Below, piece after piece: positions 31,906 through 46,200 of a stretch of DNA of 64,000 bases. The notes beneath the pieces are model-generated. The model did not search any database, was not told the origin of the DNA, and saw only the letters and a program-made list of their open reading frames with translations. Source of the DNA: Liolophura sinensis (taxonomy: Eukaryota > Mollusca > Polyplacophora > Chitonida > Chitonidae); NCBI RefSeq assembly GCF_032854445.1, contig NC_088302.1, forward strand, positions 35,096,191-35,160,190, in the 5' to 3' direction. How positions within the stretch are numbered: position 1 is the stretch's first letter; each line of letters begins with the position of its first letter. The position numbers were made by a program, and so were the translations under genes.

Positions 31906-33928
31906 ATTCATGCCCACAATGGCTAAAGTAGTCTTCTGAATAGTCATCTAGAATGACTGGCTCTTGGTCAATGAATTATCCGTGGATATCTTTCATTGGT
32001 AAATGTGTAAGCCTATATGTAGACCATTATTTAGAACCATGTAAGACACCAATCAAAAAAATCAAGACACAGCTGCTGCTGCTCAGAGTAACAAAAAAAC
32101 CAAAACCTTAAGAATCTGTTTAAAGTAAATATATAAACTTTACTTGGGTTGGTTTAACAGCTGCCAAATCTGGCAAGTACATGTATACACGAAGTAGAAA
32201 TACTGGTATAAAAATGACTCCACCAATAATACACTCACATTTCAGATGACATTCTACATACATGAATATATATTGGTCTAATTAATTCAGTACCCAGCGA
32301 CTGCTAGCAAGTATATTATGTATACACAGGGGAGATAACTCTGTCGCCCCAATCACATTAAAATTTGAACAGCTTACATGATAATGTCCATATAAAAGAT
32401 GCAGCTTTTCTTTATTGTTTCCAGTTATGCATATTATTACTGTCACATGGTCTAAATAAACTCTCACTCAATGCAATAACGATACAACTACTAACTGGAA
32501 TTTACTCTGATTAAGAGGAGTTTTAGTCCTGGCAGGTATATCACAAATTTGACTGAGCGATCGTGCATAGCTCTTGGAAGACCTGGTACAAGAACAGCTT
32601 GAATACAAGCATATATTCTCCTCGTTAAGAAACCGACTTCTGGTTATGTATCAATTCATCCCACTGATACTTCTACTTAAATCACAAATCTCTGAAGGCA
32701 CACAGGGAGGTTATGTATCGGTTTAAATATTGCACACTATACTGGCTTATAGAGGTTTTCAGACACTTTATATACGAAATGAATAAATGCAGCACAGACA
32801 AGGCACATTACTGTAATATTATTTCATTGAAATCGGATCCGCTGGACAGGTGTGGATGAATCAAAATGCCTCGAATTTTATTTCTCTCGCTATAAAATAT
32901 TTGATCATCATGCACCAAAATACTTCCGTACCAATATGCTCAACATCAAGTCTTATGCTGTCTGACTGGTTGCTTCAGGGATACCACGGTTGACAGTCTT
33001 GATATTTACTTAAAAAGTTCATTATGCAAAAACATTAAAAAAGTACAAGAATTAAGATTATGTTTTAAGAAACAGGTTCTTCCATAAACTGCTACCATCT
33101 GAGTGATTTTGAAAGAAAAATGGCACAGAAATGGTTCTCAAATGGTTTAAAAGCACCTAAAAACAATAACAAACTCTGGCTCTGTCTCAGTATTTTCAGA
33201 ACCACGAGCAACCAGCTGCGTGTTTAGCTGCGTAAACAACATACACTAAGCTACAAGTACAACCTGTTCAACCTAATTATAACAAGATCAGTCACATGCC
33301 CTTATTAACATGTAGTAGGGTGCTCAGATATGAATAAATAATTTGACCCCTGGACTACATGGCCACTGACTGTATAGCACTTACTATGCATATTAAATAT
33401 ACCTGTATCATCTTTAGTCCAAAACAGATTATCGCATTTAGAAGAGATACAGGTGTGAATTCATCAGTAAGGCAAAACTAAATAAGGCAAATTCCAGAAG
33501 GATATCCATAAGGATTAAATATTCATAAGAATGCGTTCTTTGTTGTGATTGTGACCCTTCTTAACTCTTCCATATTATAATGGTTATGATTTATCTTATT
33601 TGGCATGTTTAAAAGATGGCCAGAAAAAATTTGTGATCAAAAAATTTTAAAAAGATGTCCAGCATGTTTATGTCATTCATATACTGACCATTTATGAGAA
33701 GTTGAAAACTACATTTTCATCATGATGATATTCGAAAACTGGTTTTGATGTCAAGTTTGATTCGATGTGTTTCACCAGTTTCAAATCGAAGTTACCAGAA
33801 ATGATGAGTTGGAGAGATAAAAAGCGAACACGTATATGTTACACGATAAAAGCCCAAAGACTTGCTGAAATTGAGCAACCACCACACATCAGCATAAGAA
33901 AGTTCATGTAGGTACTAATCATCTAACA
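31906..33928. other. Intergenic / probable 3' UTR of the RhoGAP gene
   Basis: No coding exon is seen. On the - strand AATAAA hexamers occur near 32407-32413 and 32878-32883, which could end the ARHGAP6-like transcript. Confidence 0.4.
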
Positions 33929-34194
33929 GTGTCTCCTACTGCTACACCAGTGTCTCCAACTGCTACACCAGTGTCTCCAACTGCTACACCAGTGTCTCCT
34001 GCTGCTACACCAGTGTCTCCAACTGCTACACCAGTGTCTCCAACTGCTTCACCAGTGTCTCCTGCTGCTACACCAGTGTCTCCAACTGCTACACCAGTGT
34101 CTCCTGCATCTACACCAGTGTCTCCTACTGCTACACCAATGTCTCCTGCTGCTACACCAGTGTCTCCTACTGCTACACCAATGTCTCCTGCTGG
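33929..34194 (-). repeat. 21-bp minisatellite made of terminal ETLV-stop codons
   Basis: Twelve complete 21-bp units (GTGTCTCC.ACTGCTACACCA on the + strand) run from 33929 to 34180, plus a partial thirteenth that is the end of the coding exon. Read in the gene's direction, each of 12 unit junctions gives GAG ACA (C/T)TG GTG, encoding ETLV, followed by TAG in 11 cases and AAG in one (unit 34034-34054). The first such junction is the real C-terminus and stop of the RhoGAP gene. Confidence 0.95.
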
Positions 34195-35010
34195 TAAGAA
34201 TCATCGTTCTTATCTGCAGCCATTAGTTCCCAATTCCTCCACCTTTCTCGCTCACAGTCCAGATCAGAACTGTCACTACGCGAATCCTCAGAATTCCTCA
34301 CCCCTAGAGGACGTTGTCGAGAAGACAAGGGGCGCAGCTGGGATGAACTGGTAGATTTGGAGCCACTGTCTGATCGCTGTCGCCTCGGTGATGCCGAATC
34401 CCGATATGATGGCCGCGGAGATTCAGGTGGCTGAGTTCTGGGAGAGTTTGTGCTCGAGTTTCCTGAGCTACTTGACCCAGTGGTCATCAACCACTGTCCA
34501 GAACTATCTGACCCAACAGGGCTGGGCTCCTGCGATGTTAATGAACCCGAGCTCTTTCTCCGTCCCTCCAATGATGGCACGGTCAGTAAGTCATGAGAGT
34601 ACGGATCGGACCAGTAATTCTCTGACGAACCCACATGGCCAGTTTTTCCTCGGGCGTTAGTACTCGTTTTATCGTGAGACACTTTTAATTTGGGCATGCG
34701 TGGACTTCTCTGGGGCTTCAACACCCGGGAAGGAACACTGCTTGAGCTACTGTCCTCAGTCTGCATAGGATCACTGTCACTATGTAGTCGTGGCACTTCT
34801 AGCCGTTCACCTCCGGAGAAGTTCGCACTGTCTGCACTCTGAACCTGTCGCAGTGCAGCATGATTGGGTCGTCCCTGTGAGCGCCGACTGTCAAACATCG
34901 CCCGAGACCTCAGGCCCATGTCCATGTCAATCCCCGGGGAGTGAGGAAGAGAAGCAGTATCACTATCTTCAAACACACTGCTTGAGGTTGTGTCAGGGTC
35001 AGGCTCAATC
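34173..35010 (-). CDS. ARHGAP6: ARHGAP6-like last exon (disordered tail, PDZ ligand)
   Basis: 279 codons including TAG at 34173-34175. Mostly Ser/Pro/Arg-rich and probably disordered. It ends with [15 protein letters not shown] and, after a short acidic stretch, ETLV. Human ARHGAP6 ends with RERWQIWELL and PETLV, so both tail motifs are conserved. The acceptor is GTTTGCAG. Confidence 0.95.
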
Positions 35011-38000
35011 CTGCAAACAACAACAACAATATATGAAAGCCTGAGGAATATCCTAAGTTTCACAATTAACAAACAAAGCAAGTCAATATTATATAAATTT
35101 ATAGTACTTATAAACGTATTTGAATATGTAATTCAGCACCAACCTCATTTGTTTTTTAAATATTAAATTTACAGATATCTTCCATATTCAAGAAATGTAC
35201 CAGAAGTGTTGACTATTTATCTTACAGGTACAGTTAAGGGAAAAAAATTATAGAACAACTTGATGTACAACAAAAAAACTGATATACATGTATACTTCAT
35301 TAAGTGCATCAATCTATATCTGATAAAAGACAGCTTTCAGAAGGGCACCTGCCACTTGCATTACCATGGTAGTGGCAGAAGCCAGGTAGTTTAAAAGAGA
35401 CAGTTCAGAGCAACCAAGACATAATGATTGTGAAATCCTTACCCATATTCAGAGGCCAGTTTCTTCAGGAGCATATCAGCCGTGTCTGGATCTGTCTCCA
35501 TTAACAACCTCACAATCTCATCTTGTAAGTCAGCTGGCACCTGAAGTAGAAACAAAGCACACTTAGAACATGTTGGTGATGCAAGCTTGATGTGAAATAC
35601 ATGTATATACAGTGTTGACTAAGTTCATGGGTACAAAAAACAAAACAAAAATGACACTGACTCTTAAAATGCTTGGGCTATGTTGAAAAACAGCAACTTT
35701 CGGGGGAGGAAAGCAGATCAAGGGGAATAACTTTTGTTCAAGTCGCACTAATGGGGATGACTTGCACTCAACGCTGACTCCAGGCAGAAAACCTGCTGGG
35801 AGGAAAACAGATGTGAAAACTGTTTTGGACATCGCTTTGGTAAGACTGGACATATTCCTTTCAAATTAAATAACTTAATCATACAACATCATGAAAGATT
35901 CAAGGATTTTTTAATAGTTTACTGGATGTTCACAGGGTGGGTAGATGGTGTGGATTATTTTCTCAAATCCCCATGAACACTTACATTGAACAGGTGTTTC
36001 ATGGAAGTCGATCATGTCCTCAAGGACAGCAATCACTTCACTCCTTTCCTCAGCCCGATCCATGTCCTCTACCACGAAGGACTTCTCACTCCCGACCTTG
36101 GCCTTGTGAAGGATGTTTGGTCCAAACAGCGTTGCCAGATTGTGAGAGTCCATCTTGTTGCCAGGCAACTGCAAAAGAGAAATGAAATCTTTACCCAGCG
36201 TTCTAAAGTTTTGGATTATATCATGTGCTTTGGTTCTTTTTAACTTATTCAATCAAATAGATATGATTTCAAACACTGAACTAATTTGATTGATTTTTTT
36301 TACTGGGGTTTCACACCATACTCTCTCTAGAATATTCCACTTTATTAATGGCCATCAGTTTTAGGACAAACTTTCCTGTATGTCTATATGCCAGTTTCCA
36401 GGTTCATGGGTGAAGAATGTAACAAAAATGTAACTTTCAGAACCACATATACTTGTTTTCTCACATCTCTAGTATATTTCAGTTTTCTTATAAACTTAAA
36501 GCATTAATTAAAGAAAAGAAAAAAAAACAGAAGAACTGTTCTTTTTCTTTAAAACTCAAGCAAAATCCTTTTTCTTACAGGTGTGACTGATAAAAAAAAA
36601 TCCTCAACGATTATGCAACTAATATAAACCTAAAGCCTTGGACTTTAAAATTTAGTGTTTTGCATCAGCATCCTCTTGAACGTGCTTTGTGCTTTGCTCC
36701 AAAAATATGTCAATCTCAGCATATTTGTCGTATGTGGGAAGGTCTGGCAGCAACCTGCGGATAGTCATGGGTTTCTCCCAGGTTTTGCCCGGTTTCCTCT
36801 CACCATAATGCTGGCCGTCGTCGTATAAGTGAAATATTCTTGAGTACAGCGTAAAACAGGCAATGAAATAAATAAATTAATAAATCAGACATCTTTCAAT
36901 TTTTCCAATGTACTTACAGTTAGATGTACATCCTAGGCAAGAAAATTCGAATATAACACAACTTTGGGCATTTAAAGGTACTCTATCTTTGTATGTTACA
37001 AAAGACGAGATAGACAAGTTAAAAAAGTACTGGTAATCAGAATTATATCAAGTCACGGATAGAGAATAAATTGTTGATTTACAAAAGGCAAAACCTTCAC
37101 GTTATTGACAGAATTATAAAGAAGGGACATTTCCTCAGAAGGAGACCCCACAAGATGTCTGACACACATGAACTGGAACACTTAAGTATCAGCAAATTTT
37201 ACTGCAATACAAAGCTGAAAATATTCACTTCACAGATGATCAAACTAGATTGTGGGAGATACCATCACTATTCAAAATTTACCCGTAGTTTTTCCCATAC
37301 ACTGCTAGATTTCTTCGTCATTAATCAACCAAATACCAACTCAAATTTTGTAAGTTAGCTGCTTGCTATTGATCCTCCAGCTTAATAGCTCGTGTTAACA
37401 ATGCGGAATTTCATGCATTTCTTTGACATCAAACATTTTATCATCACAGGCCTTTTTCAACTATGTTAATGTTGTCAATTAATCTGTGAATACTGTGTAA
37501 CATTCAGTGAAGCACTTTCACTGTAGGTTTCACGAGGCAGTCAAACCTCAAAGCAGTGTTCCAGAGGGAGATTATGCTAATCCACCTGATACTTGCTCTG
37601 ATAATGTTCATGCTTGGATGATCAGTATGCTTTGTATGATATCTCTGAGCTGCACAGTTCAATGTCACGGTGACTAAACACCACGGCCCACTATCGCAAA
37701 ACTTTAAAGTGAATTTTTAATAATTGTCTGCATAATTCACATTCACATAATTCATGTTATGGCCGTTTAACTGAGACAAATGTCAGTTCAAGAAAAAAGT
37801 TACAAGAAGTTTTATGCACAATGTTTCATGACAGAAGCTCCAGGGGTTCAAACCATACACCTTTTGTCATCAACATCACAACCGCCAGTATGTCTACATC
37901 AGTTCATCCTGACCTTCAAAATGCCACTGTTTTGGTTTTTTTATTTGTTTTCTATTGAATTTCTTTTTTGAAGGTTGTTTATTTTTGTTTCTATTTTTTC

Positions 38001-41000
38001 ATGTCTCTTCCTGCCTTTTTTTTTTAACTTAGCCTTATCCAAACACACACGCTGTCACAGGGGTCACTTAACCCTTCATTTTGCTGACATCAGTTGATTC
38101 AAACTTTATACATTCACGCACGCTGATACAGATCAGGGTGAGAATTCTTTTTTTATCTTCCTTGATCAAATGATTAGATACTTTACAGCTCTAGAATACA
38201 TGAAGACATGACGGATTATCTAGGTCATTAAAGATAAAGAACTGTCTCTAATCTCCCCTATTAATTTTGCCCTTTGACAGACATGCATTGAATTTTACAA
38301 GAAAATTAATTTCGTGGACAAATCTGCGATGGTTATCAGTATATTTGACTTATCCCATTACAAGATAATTATGTGTCCATGGATGTGAAAACACAGGGAT
38401 ATTGTTGGAGCCTCGCTGAACAAGCTCTTGTATCACACGGTGACTCTAACCTAGTACAGGAGCCAGTTGTTCGAAAGTACATTAAAAATTAAATTCAGTA
38501 TTAGCTGGAATAAAGCTCCATTTGAAATGTATTAAGATAACACTGATACATGTATTTAGTTTTAAGTCTGATGACAATTCTAATACATTTTTTAACAACT
38601 GCATTTTTGGTTGTCTGCTAAAGAAGAATCTTTTTAAAATGCATGCACCAAGTGCATACATGGTGATCTATCATCAAATTATTTATTTAGGGGAATATAA
38701 AGTCCTTCTTCAGTTATTCACTTACCCTAAAATACTATATATTTTGTCCATGACTAACTTGCCCATTTTTTCTTATTCCGAGAGTTCTCCTGATTTTAGT
38801 AAGGTGTTTTGAGGTTTGCTTGGAGCATGGGATGACATTTTACTAGAAAAGTGTAAATTTCAGCACCAAAATAATATTTTGTGACTTGTTTTTACCTCTA
38901 AAAATGCACTTTTGTGGGTGAAATTTTAAATCATTTAGGGTATGTCATGTAGATTACTGTACTTACATTATGTCATCATTATTTTCAGAACTATATGTAT
39001 GTGTAATGATGAAAGTTTTGAAGCGAGCCTTTCAGCTGATGTAGAACAAATTAAAGTGCCAAACAGATGTAGTTTAAATGTTGTATTTATTATTACCATG
39101 AAGGTGCCTCATCATAGCAGGCTAGCCCCAAAGCTAACATATTAACAGTGCTGCCTCACTGGAGCACCATGCTTTAGACACCATATATGACACCCCACTC
39201 AGCCATATTACACGTTCAGCCAACCAGTATCTGGCCTATCTGCTAATGCTGAGTGCCAATGAATCACAGTGAACGTCTTAAAATTTTTCAGTGCTTGACT
39301 CTTGCTGATTCTGTGAGCTCTGCCGATTTCCGAAACATGCTTAGAAGTTTGTTTGGAAGGAAGGATGAATTCGTACTGGGAAAAATGCATCTTTAAGCAC
39401 CAAAATTAATATTTCATGACATATATCTGCACATTAAAATGCATATTTCTTTGCACGGGAGGGAGGCAAAAGTTTAGATCATTCACCATAACTAGCATTT
39501 CAAAGTTTCCTGCTTACATTATGGATGTTCTAAACTCTCACAGCCAGTGGTGTGATTCTCACTGACTGATCAAATTATTTTCGGGACTTACCAGTTTGCC
39601 ATGCTCGTCGATGGTGTCGGTGGAATGTTCAACTACCTTGTTGAGGAATCGTAAGAGAGCCCAGAGGGTGTCTCTGTTTGGGACAGGAAGTAAGGCCACC
39701 AGCATCTTTACCGCTAAAGCTTGCTTGGTGCTCTCATATAGATCTACAAAGAAAATAGGAACAGACTAAGTTTTAAAGTGATAATTATTTTCCTTGGGGT
39801 TATTCTATCCACACTCTTAGCAAGCCAAAATAGCTTTACCTGAAACTAAAATAATTAAGGAGTACAACTTTCACATGAAGTGGGAAAGTTGGAGAATTTT
39901 GGTATTTAAAAAAAAAAATAATAATTCCTTAATTTTCTAGTCTAATCCTGAATTAAAAAGTCATGCGAAAACCAAGACGCAAATCAGAAGTCAAATGTAG
40001 GTACACATATACAAAATGCTACCCCTGTAAAGTTTATAAGTTAAATAAACTCACTTCTTGTGGCCACCAAAGGTGAGTAAAGGTCTCGGGTTAACAAAGG
40101 CTCAGGTAAATCCCTGAAATATTCCTTTAAGAGAGCAGCCACGTCATTGGGGTTGTGTTGTTCTCCTAACCTCACATCCTTCCCACAGTCAAACTCATCC
40201 CTCATCTGAAATCATACATATGCAACACGTTCATGAATATTCAAAAGTTCTAATGGATGGACGTGTTAAATGACAAAACTATACTTATAAACACTAAAAT
40301 GCATTGTTCAAGGCTTATCTACTCAGAGCATCAGTCTAATTGGCATGGTTTCTCTTGTACTCTTAACTGGTAACCCCTAGGTCTTTAAATCAGTCTTAAT
40401 TCAAAGCTTGACATTTAAAAGCGGGTAAGTAACAGATGTTGAGCAGTTATTGATTAATTACACCTGTCAGATAACTGTGGACATGGTAATTTATATATTT
40501 TTACTTTTTGATAATTTATTTTGTTACCTGTTTTGTTCTCTTCTTAGTGCTTCCCACTCTAAATATTCCCAAAGTCTGCAAACCTACAAAACAAAAGAAA
40601 CTCATAATTAAGAAAGAAAGAGATGATATATAGTGACACTTAATTGCATACAAGCAGTCCAGAGTTCAAATTTATCAAGCAACCTTTGTCATAAATTGCA
40701 ATTGCTTAAAGCGCTATTCTTAGAACAGGAAAGAACTCAAACTGCAGTTGGTAAATGTTCTTCAGCAAATAACGAGCATACAAATTTTAAACTTTCTTGG
40801 GAAAAACATTTTAATTGTAGTTTTGTTTGAATATTTGACTTAAGTCTTAAGACATTTGATAAATATGGGCTCTCAAAGCAACTAGGCAGAATTGGGTATA
40901 ATATTAAGTTTTTCAGACAAAAACTGCAAAATTCATTCAAAAGAAAACCAAATATAAACTTACATAAGCAACACAGAATTTTTGTGTTTGAACACTAAAA

Positions 41001-43218
41001 CTCTGGACAAAAATAGTTAAAAAAACTGTACTGTTTAAAAATATAGGCATGTGAACTTTTTGAACTTTTTAGCGACAACAAAAAAACTATGTAATCTATA
41101 TTGGTGTTCAATGCCATATATCTACCAGTACTCAAGAATTGTTCACTTATGTTATGACTCATATCCAGTGATTTAGCAGTATGGGCCTGCAAGGACCCTT
41201 TACTGCAATAAAGATATAGACAATATAAATAACAGTAGATGAAATATGACAGGTAAAGAAATAAGAGACACACAAAAACAAAGGCATGTGTACATAATCA
41301 ACACTGAATGTTGTATCAACAGCTACCCAGAATTTAGGCACATAAATAAGAGCCGAATGAACTGATAAAGTTCCAGACCACTGGGGTGTGTGGTGTCTTT
41401 ATTTCCATGGTTTTGACTACCCAGTGCCAGCTGGATCATTCCTTATTACTGCCAAAGGGTTACATAACAGGCCCTGGGAAACACACTAGTCTGTATGCCC
41501 CCAGACAGTCTAGCAAACTTCTGTATTTCACCCAAAATTTCGTCCATGGCTGAGTTACTCATTTAGCCTGTTTCTGAGAGTTTATTGATCTTAGAAAGAT
41601 GTTTTAAGATTTGTTTGGAAGGTATGATGATATTCTGTAGGAAAAATGGAAGATTCACCGCATTCTATGACTGTTATAGGTCGCCTAAAATGCATTTTTG
41701 CATTCGAATTTTTAGGACAGACGCGGTAAACGCTGGCTCTGACTACAGATCTGCTTGAAGTCCATGTTGATGAAACAGCAGTCAGAGGGATTTTTTGAAC
41801 ATCACTTTTACAGCTAAATGCCATGTGCTTCCTATCCACATTGCACCAAAGAACTGTTTGTTCTTGATTGCAAAGAAGCAAGACGAAGAGGCAAAAACTT
41901 GAATAAAACAACCAGAGAATTAATTATCTTTAAGAGAGATACTGTCAGTCGGCGCGTAAATCTTTGCACGTAATCGCTCTTTTTGTCTTTATCTAAAGCT
42001 GGATATTTATTTATTTACCTGGAGCTTGCCATATATCAAACTGGAGTCAGTCCCAATGTTTACGTTGTGTGTGCCAACGATGAGTTTCGGCATACATCCA
42101 ATCTGGTCTCGTTCACAAACAGCTAGGCTTTTCGAACATTGAACTTTTGACTTTATATATACTTCGAAATAGCTTCAAACAAGCGTCGACACCTTGCAGT
42201 TCTTACCTTGTACTTGTATCAAGGCTTTTTTACATCAAAGATGTGTCCAAACGTTTCAATATGTCTTGACTGAGCTTGATTTTGAGATGCGGCGGCTGTT
42301 GTTTGGCTCCGTTGTAAGAAACATTCAACATCAGAGCACACCATATGTCTAAAGGTTTAAGTGTCTAAAGTGGTTAAAACAGAATGTAAAAAGATCGACG
42401 CCATAGAGAATGTCCAAAAAGTAGCTTTCATCTACTTATAAAAGAAGTCATGTATATGTATGCGGGCCTATACCTTTCCCTACACCTGTTCACCCGATCC
42501 ACTTCACACATGCTGAGTAAACAGCTGAAAACGAAAGGAATTAAGTGCAGTTGTACTTATCCGGTATTCAGAAAATTGCCTATTGTGCATGCAAATTAGG
42601 TAAACTGAATACGTCACAAATGGACTACAGGGGCAATGCTAAACAGTCATCAAGCGAGTAGGCCTACAGCTCACCGTAAGTCTCTAGGTGTTTGAAACAT
42701 GTCTTGACGATCTGTGGCACCTGTGGGGCTGTCGTATTGAGGTGAAGGGGGGTTTCTTGATGACTGCTTAACGACAGTGACAGGGCGTCCAAGAGGCTTG
42801 AGTTGTACTTCCCGCTCTCAGATTCCGACAAGGAATCTGTACTTGCAGCTCGATTCTGAAAAGAAGGAAGGCATTAGACATTTGGATATCAACTGGAAAT
42901 CAGCTGCAAAGCTCCGTATAGATCCACAAAATCTGAACTGTTTCCCGGTAAGAAAAATATCCCTTGAAAGAAATTGAAGTCGCACAATCGTCTTGGGTCT
43001 TGGGACAATTCTTTGCACCTTTCTGGCTTCGTTCAAAACTGTTGATCGCTTTTCTCTCCGCGAATCCGTCAGAATTTCAAGCTTTAATTATTTTGTTAAC
43101 TCTTTCGCTTTTTTGTTGAACGGTAGAATTCCATATAGCATGCAATTATTGACTTGGAATGTCCATTATGAGTGACGATGGGTGTATGAATGTCTGGTAT
43201 AATGAAGGGACTTCTGTC

Positions 43219-43252
<34 letters not shown>

Positions 43253-46200
43253 TATATTTTTACACCTCACCTTATTCTGCTCCATACTCCTGCTATCTGA
43301 AATGTTGCCGTTGTGGTTGGCATTGTCTAGAGAGTTCACAGAAGAGTTACTGGATTTTCTGCAAGAGAGACCAAGAAACGAAAAGTTTCACCTGGGCAAT
43401 TACAAAGGTATGGATAGTACAAACAAATACTTAATCTTGTTTTAAATGGCAAAAATGCACTTTTTTTCACCTGTAAAGCTAAACATTTACCTATGGAACC
43501 ATTTGCTGTTCGTTTGAAATGAATCATTGGGGTTTAATGCCAAGGTATTTCATGGCTGTATTTCAACCCCATCATGACGAGTTGTTCTTACGTACACACT
43601 GTGCGCACGGTTGCGCTGTATGCACGGGTATGTACAGGTGTGCTGTATTCACGGGTGTGCTGTATGCACGGGTGCACGATGTATAGCACTTTACTTCCAT
43701 TTACGGATCTGTGGTAGTGTCAAAAAATAAATCGGAGCAGACTGTAACGAATTGCACCGCAACCTTATCAAACTTACCTTTGGTGCGGAGCTAGAGGAAT
43801 AGCGTCTGACCGCGACAACCTTCTCTTCTGTAATTCCAAATCATTGGCCACACATTTAGCTATAGGGATGCCAAAGACAAGACCCAGGGGACGACAGTCT
43901 GAAAGAAACGTTAAAGAGTTTGTGTAACTGTCCATTATCATTTATGAGAATTTCTTTGAACACCGGTGTCTGTAGTTGATATCCAGAAGAGTCATGATAA
44001 TTGATGCACACCTCCCCATATATTTCCAGTCAATTGCCATATTAGGACGGAAATATTGGTATCTGGTATTAGTCCGGTCTTACTAATGTAGGCACATACT
44101 ATTAATATTATATTCAAAGTTAAATTAATCGCATGCATAAATTACAGTGGTAAACGCGCCAAAGCCTAAGAGCAAGATTTACAAGCGAATTACAGGTGGT
44201 CAGCCAATGGCAGGTTGCCCAAGGCTCTCCGATAGGGAAAGCGAAATCATGTCAGGACTGCTATTTATATGCTAAGATTGTGGTATCTGATATAAGGCTT
44301 ATCCAATGTTTTAGCGACTTGCAGATGCTGGTGAAAATCTAACGCATCTACAAGATGTAATGATTAACCGTATACAGATGGCATATACGATCACGTTAGC
44401 ATTGTCAGTTAGATATTAGCGCAGAGGACCACCCCCGATAAACTAAAGACCAAAACGCTATACGCTTAGAATGAAAGATATAAAACAACACAAACACCTG
44501 TTCGTGATTGCTTTTACAGACACATTTATGATCGGTTAATAATTGATTCTAGGTACTTTTTGCATTTTTTTTTCTTCCAAGGGACAAATATTATAGAGAA
44601 TGTGAATGTTTGGTCTCTTCTTCATGAAACTTAACATAGAGACCTACATCCCGGACAGAATTAAGATTAACCATTTTACGACTTTTTTTTCTTATAGATG
44701 GAAAAGCTTCATTATGTTTTCAGTAGACATACAATACCAGTACATCAAGAAAAATTAACACAAATTGCAATGAAAGACTTTCTGATGTAAACAGAATTGA
44801 TTAAATATCAACAATTTGTAGTGACAAAAAAGGAGAGATGTTTCTTTGCAATAATAATCCTAATTTAATTAAACAACCAGCTGACGGTAACAAAGAAACA
44901 AAAACTGTCCTGGTACGCGAAACAAAAATATGGATAAGCATAATAATGTATGATGGCCGGTAGATGTATCAAAAGAAGTAGAAATGGAATTGATTGGTTC
45001 ATATAAATTAAAGCATTAGACATCAGAAGAGGAATGAAGAAACAAACGCTGATAAAATCAGCTATACATGACCGGTCAGATGTAGATAATAAACACACAT
45101 ATGTCTTGACAATATCTAATAAACCTCAACTGCATTAATCAGGGGATGCATTAGCAATTATTCAATTAAATCAATATAAATATGTAGATGTAGAGAAAGA
45201 GCCTGGGACCCGCTGGATGTAGGTGCGTTAGTGTACAAAGAGTTCACTTAACCTTGGCTCGTTCTGCGGCTCAAACATGAGAGAGTCGCAGCCAAAGTGC
45301 CTAAAACTACATTAGCTTTTTAGAAGATAAGCAAACTAAATTGGCAAGCAGATGGAACCACTTTGGTGAGATAGGCCCACCTGGTAATCATACAGCTCAG
45401 TCAACCTGTAAGCAGTGTACGAGTCTCACATGAGTTGCAGTTCAACAACGTCTTTTCCTGGTCAATGCTTTTTTCACTAAAAACACTCTCGGATCCACAG
45501 CCCAGTCTTCATGTGTAAATTGGCATGTCTTCTAAGCCGTTCACCCAGAACTAGAGAGGGAAATATCTTCTTACAAACACAAACATATTCTGTTCACCTA
45601 ATACATGTTGCGTGTGTTCTTTTGATAAACGTTGGCAACGCAGGAAAGGTTATAGGCTTACACGATGTGAGGTTTCTCGTGAAATTAGCCACTGTTAACT
45701 TCCATCATTGGACACAAAGTCTTCACATGACACAAAGCCATCTTTCGAAACTACACAGATTCCATGTCCAAAACATCAGTCATTTGTGAACGTTAAAATC
45801 AAAATGATTCTTTGGACTATCAAACATTCCTGTAAACAAAACCACAGAGTGAAATATCTTCTTCAAATGCTGTTCCCTGTTAAATTGTAATCCTGTTTAT
45901 TAGATTTAATTTTGCTTAATGACATTCTTTAGAATTTTCCACTAATACGGTGGCGGTTAGTTTCACTGCTGGATGAAACCCCAGTTTTCCGAGTAAACCA
46001 TCAAAATTGGTAAAGGTGCTAGCGAACTTTCCCACGTGTGGCGTACAGAAATGTATACCGTATCGTAATGTTGGAAGACAAATAGAGGGCGTACGCCTTA
46101 CTTCTTGGATAAAAAACATTATATCAAATTTGATACAAATTGTGTATTTTTAGAATGCTCAATTATTCATAGTGGAAACTATGTACAGAAGGCAAAATAT

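Larger units (their letters stand above)
36169..39591. other. ARHGAP6-like intron with repeats
   Basis: No exon is seen. It contains a diverged SINE-A piece on the - strand at 36286-36363, a SINE-A copy at 36730-36888, two family C repeats (38778-38922, 39339-39450) and a decayed SINE-B piece at about 39095-39285. Confidence 0.6.

Noticed and set aside
33929..34354. 141-codon + strand open frame of SPTATPV repeats
   Set aside because: It is the reverse shadow of the 21-bp array and the RhoGAP last exon. The minus strand has clear homology and the plus strand does not.
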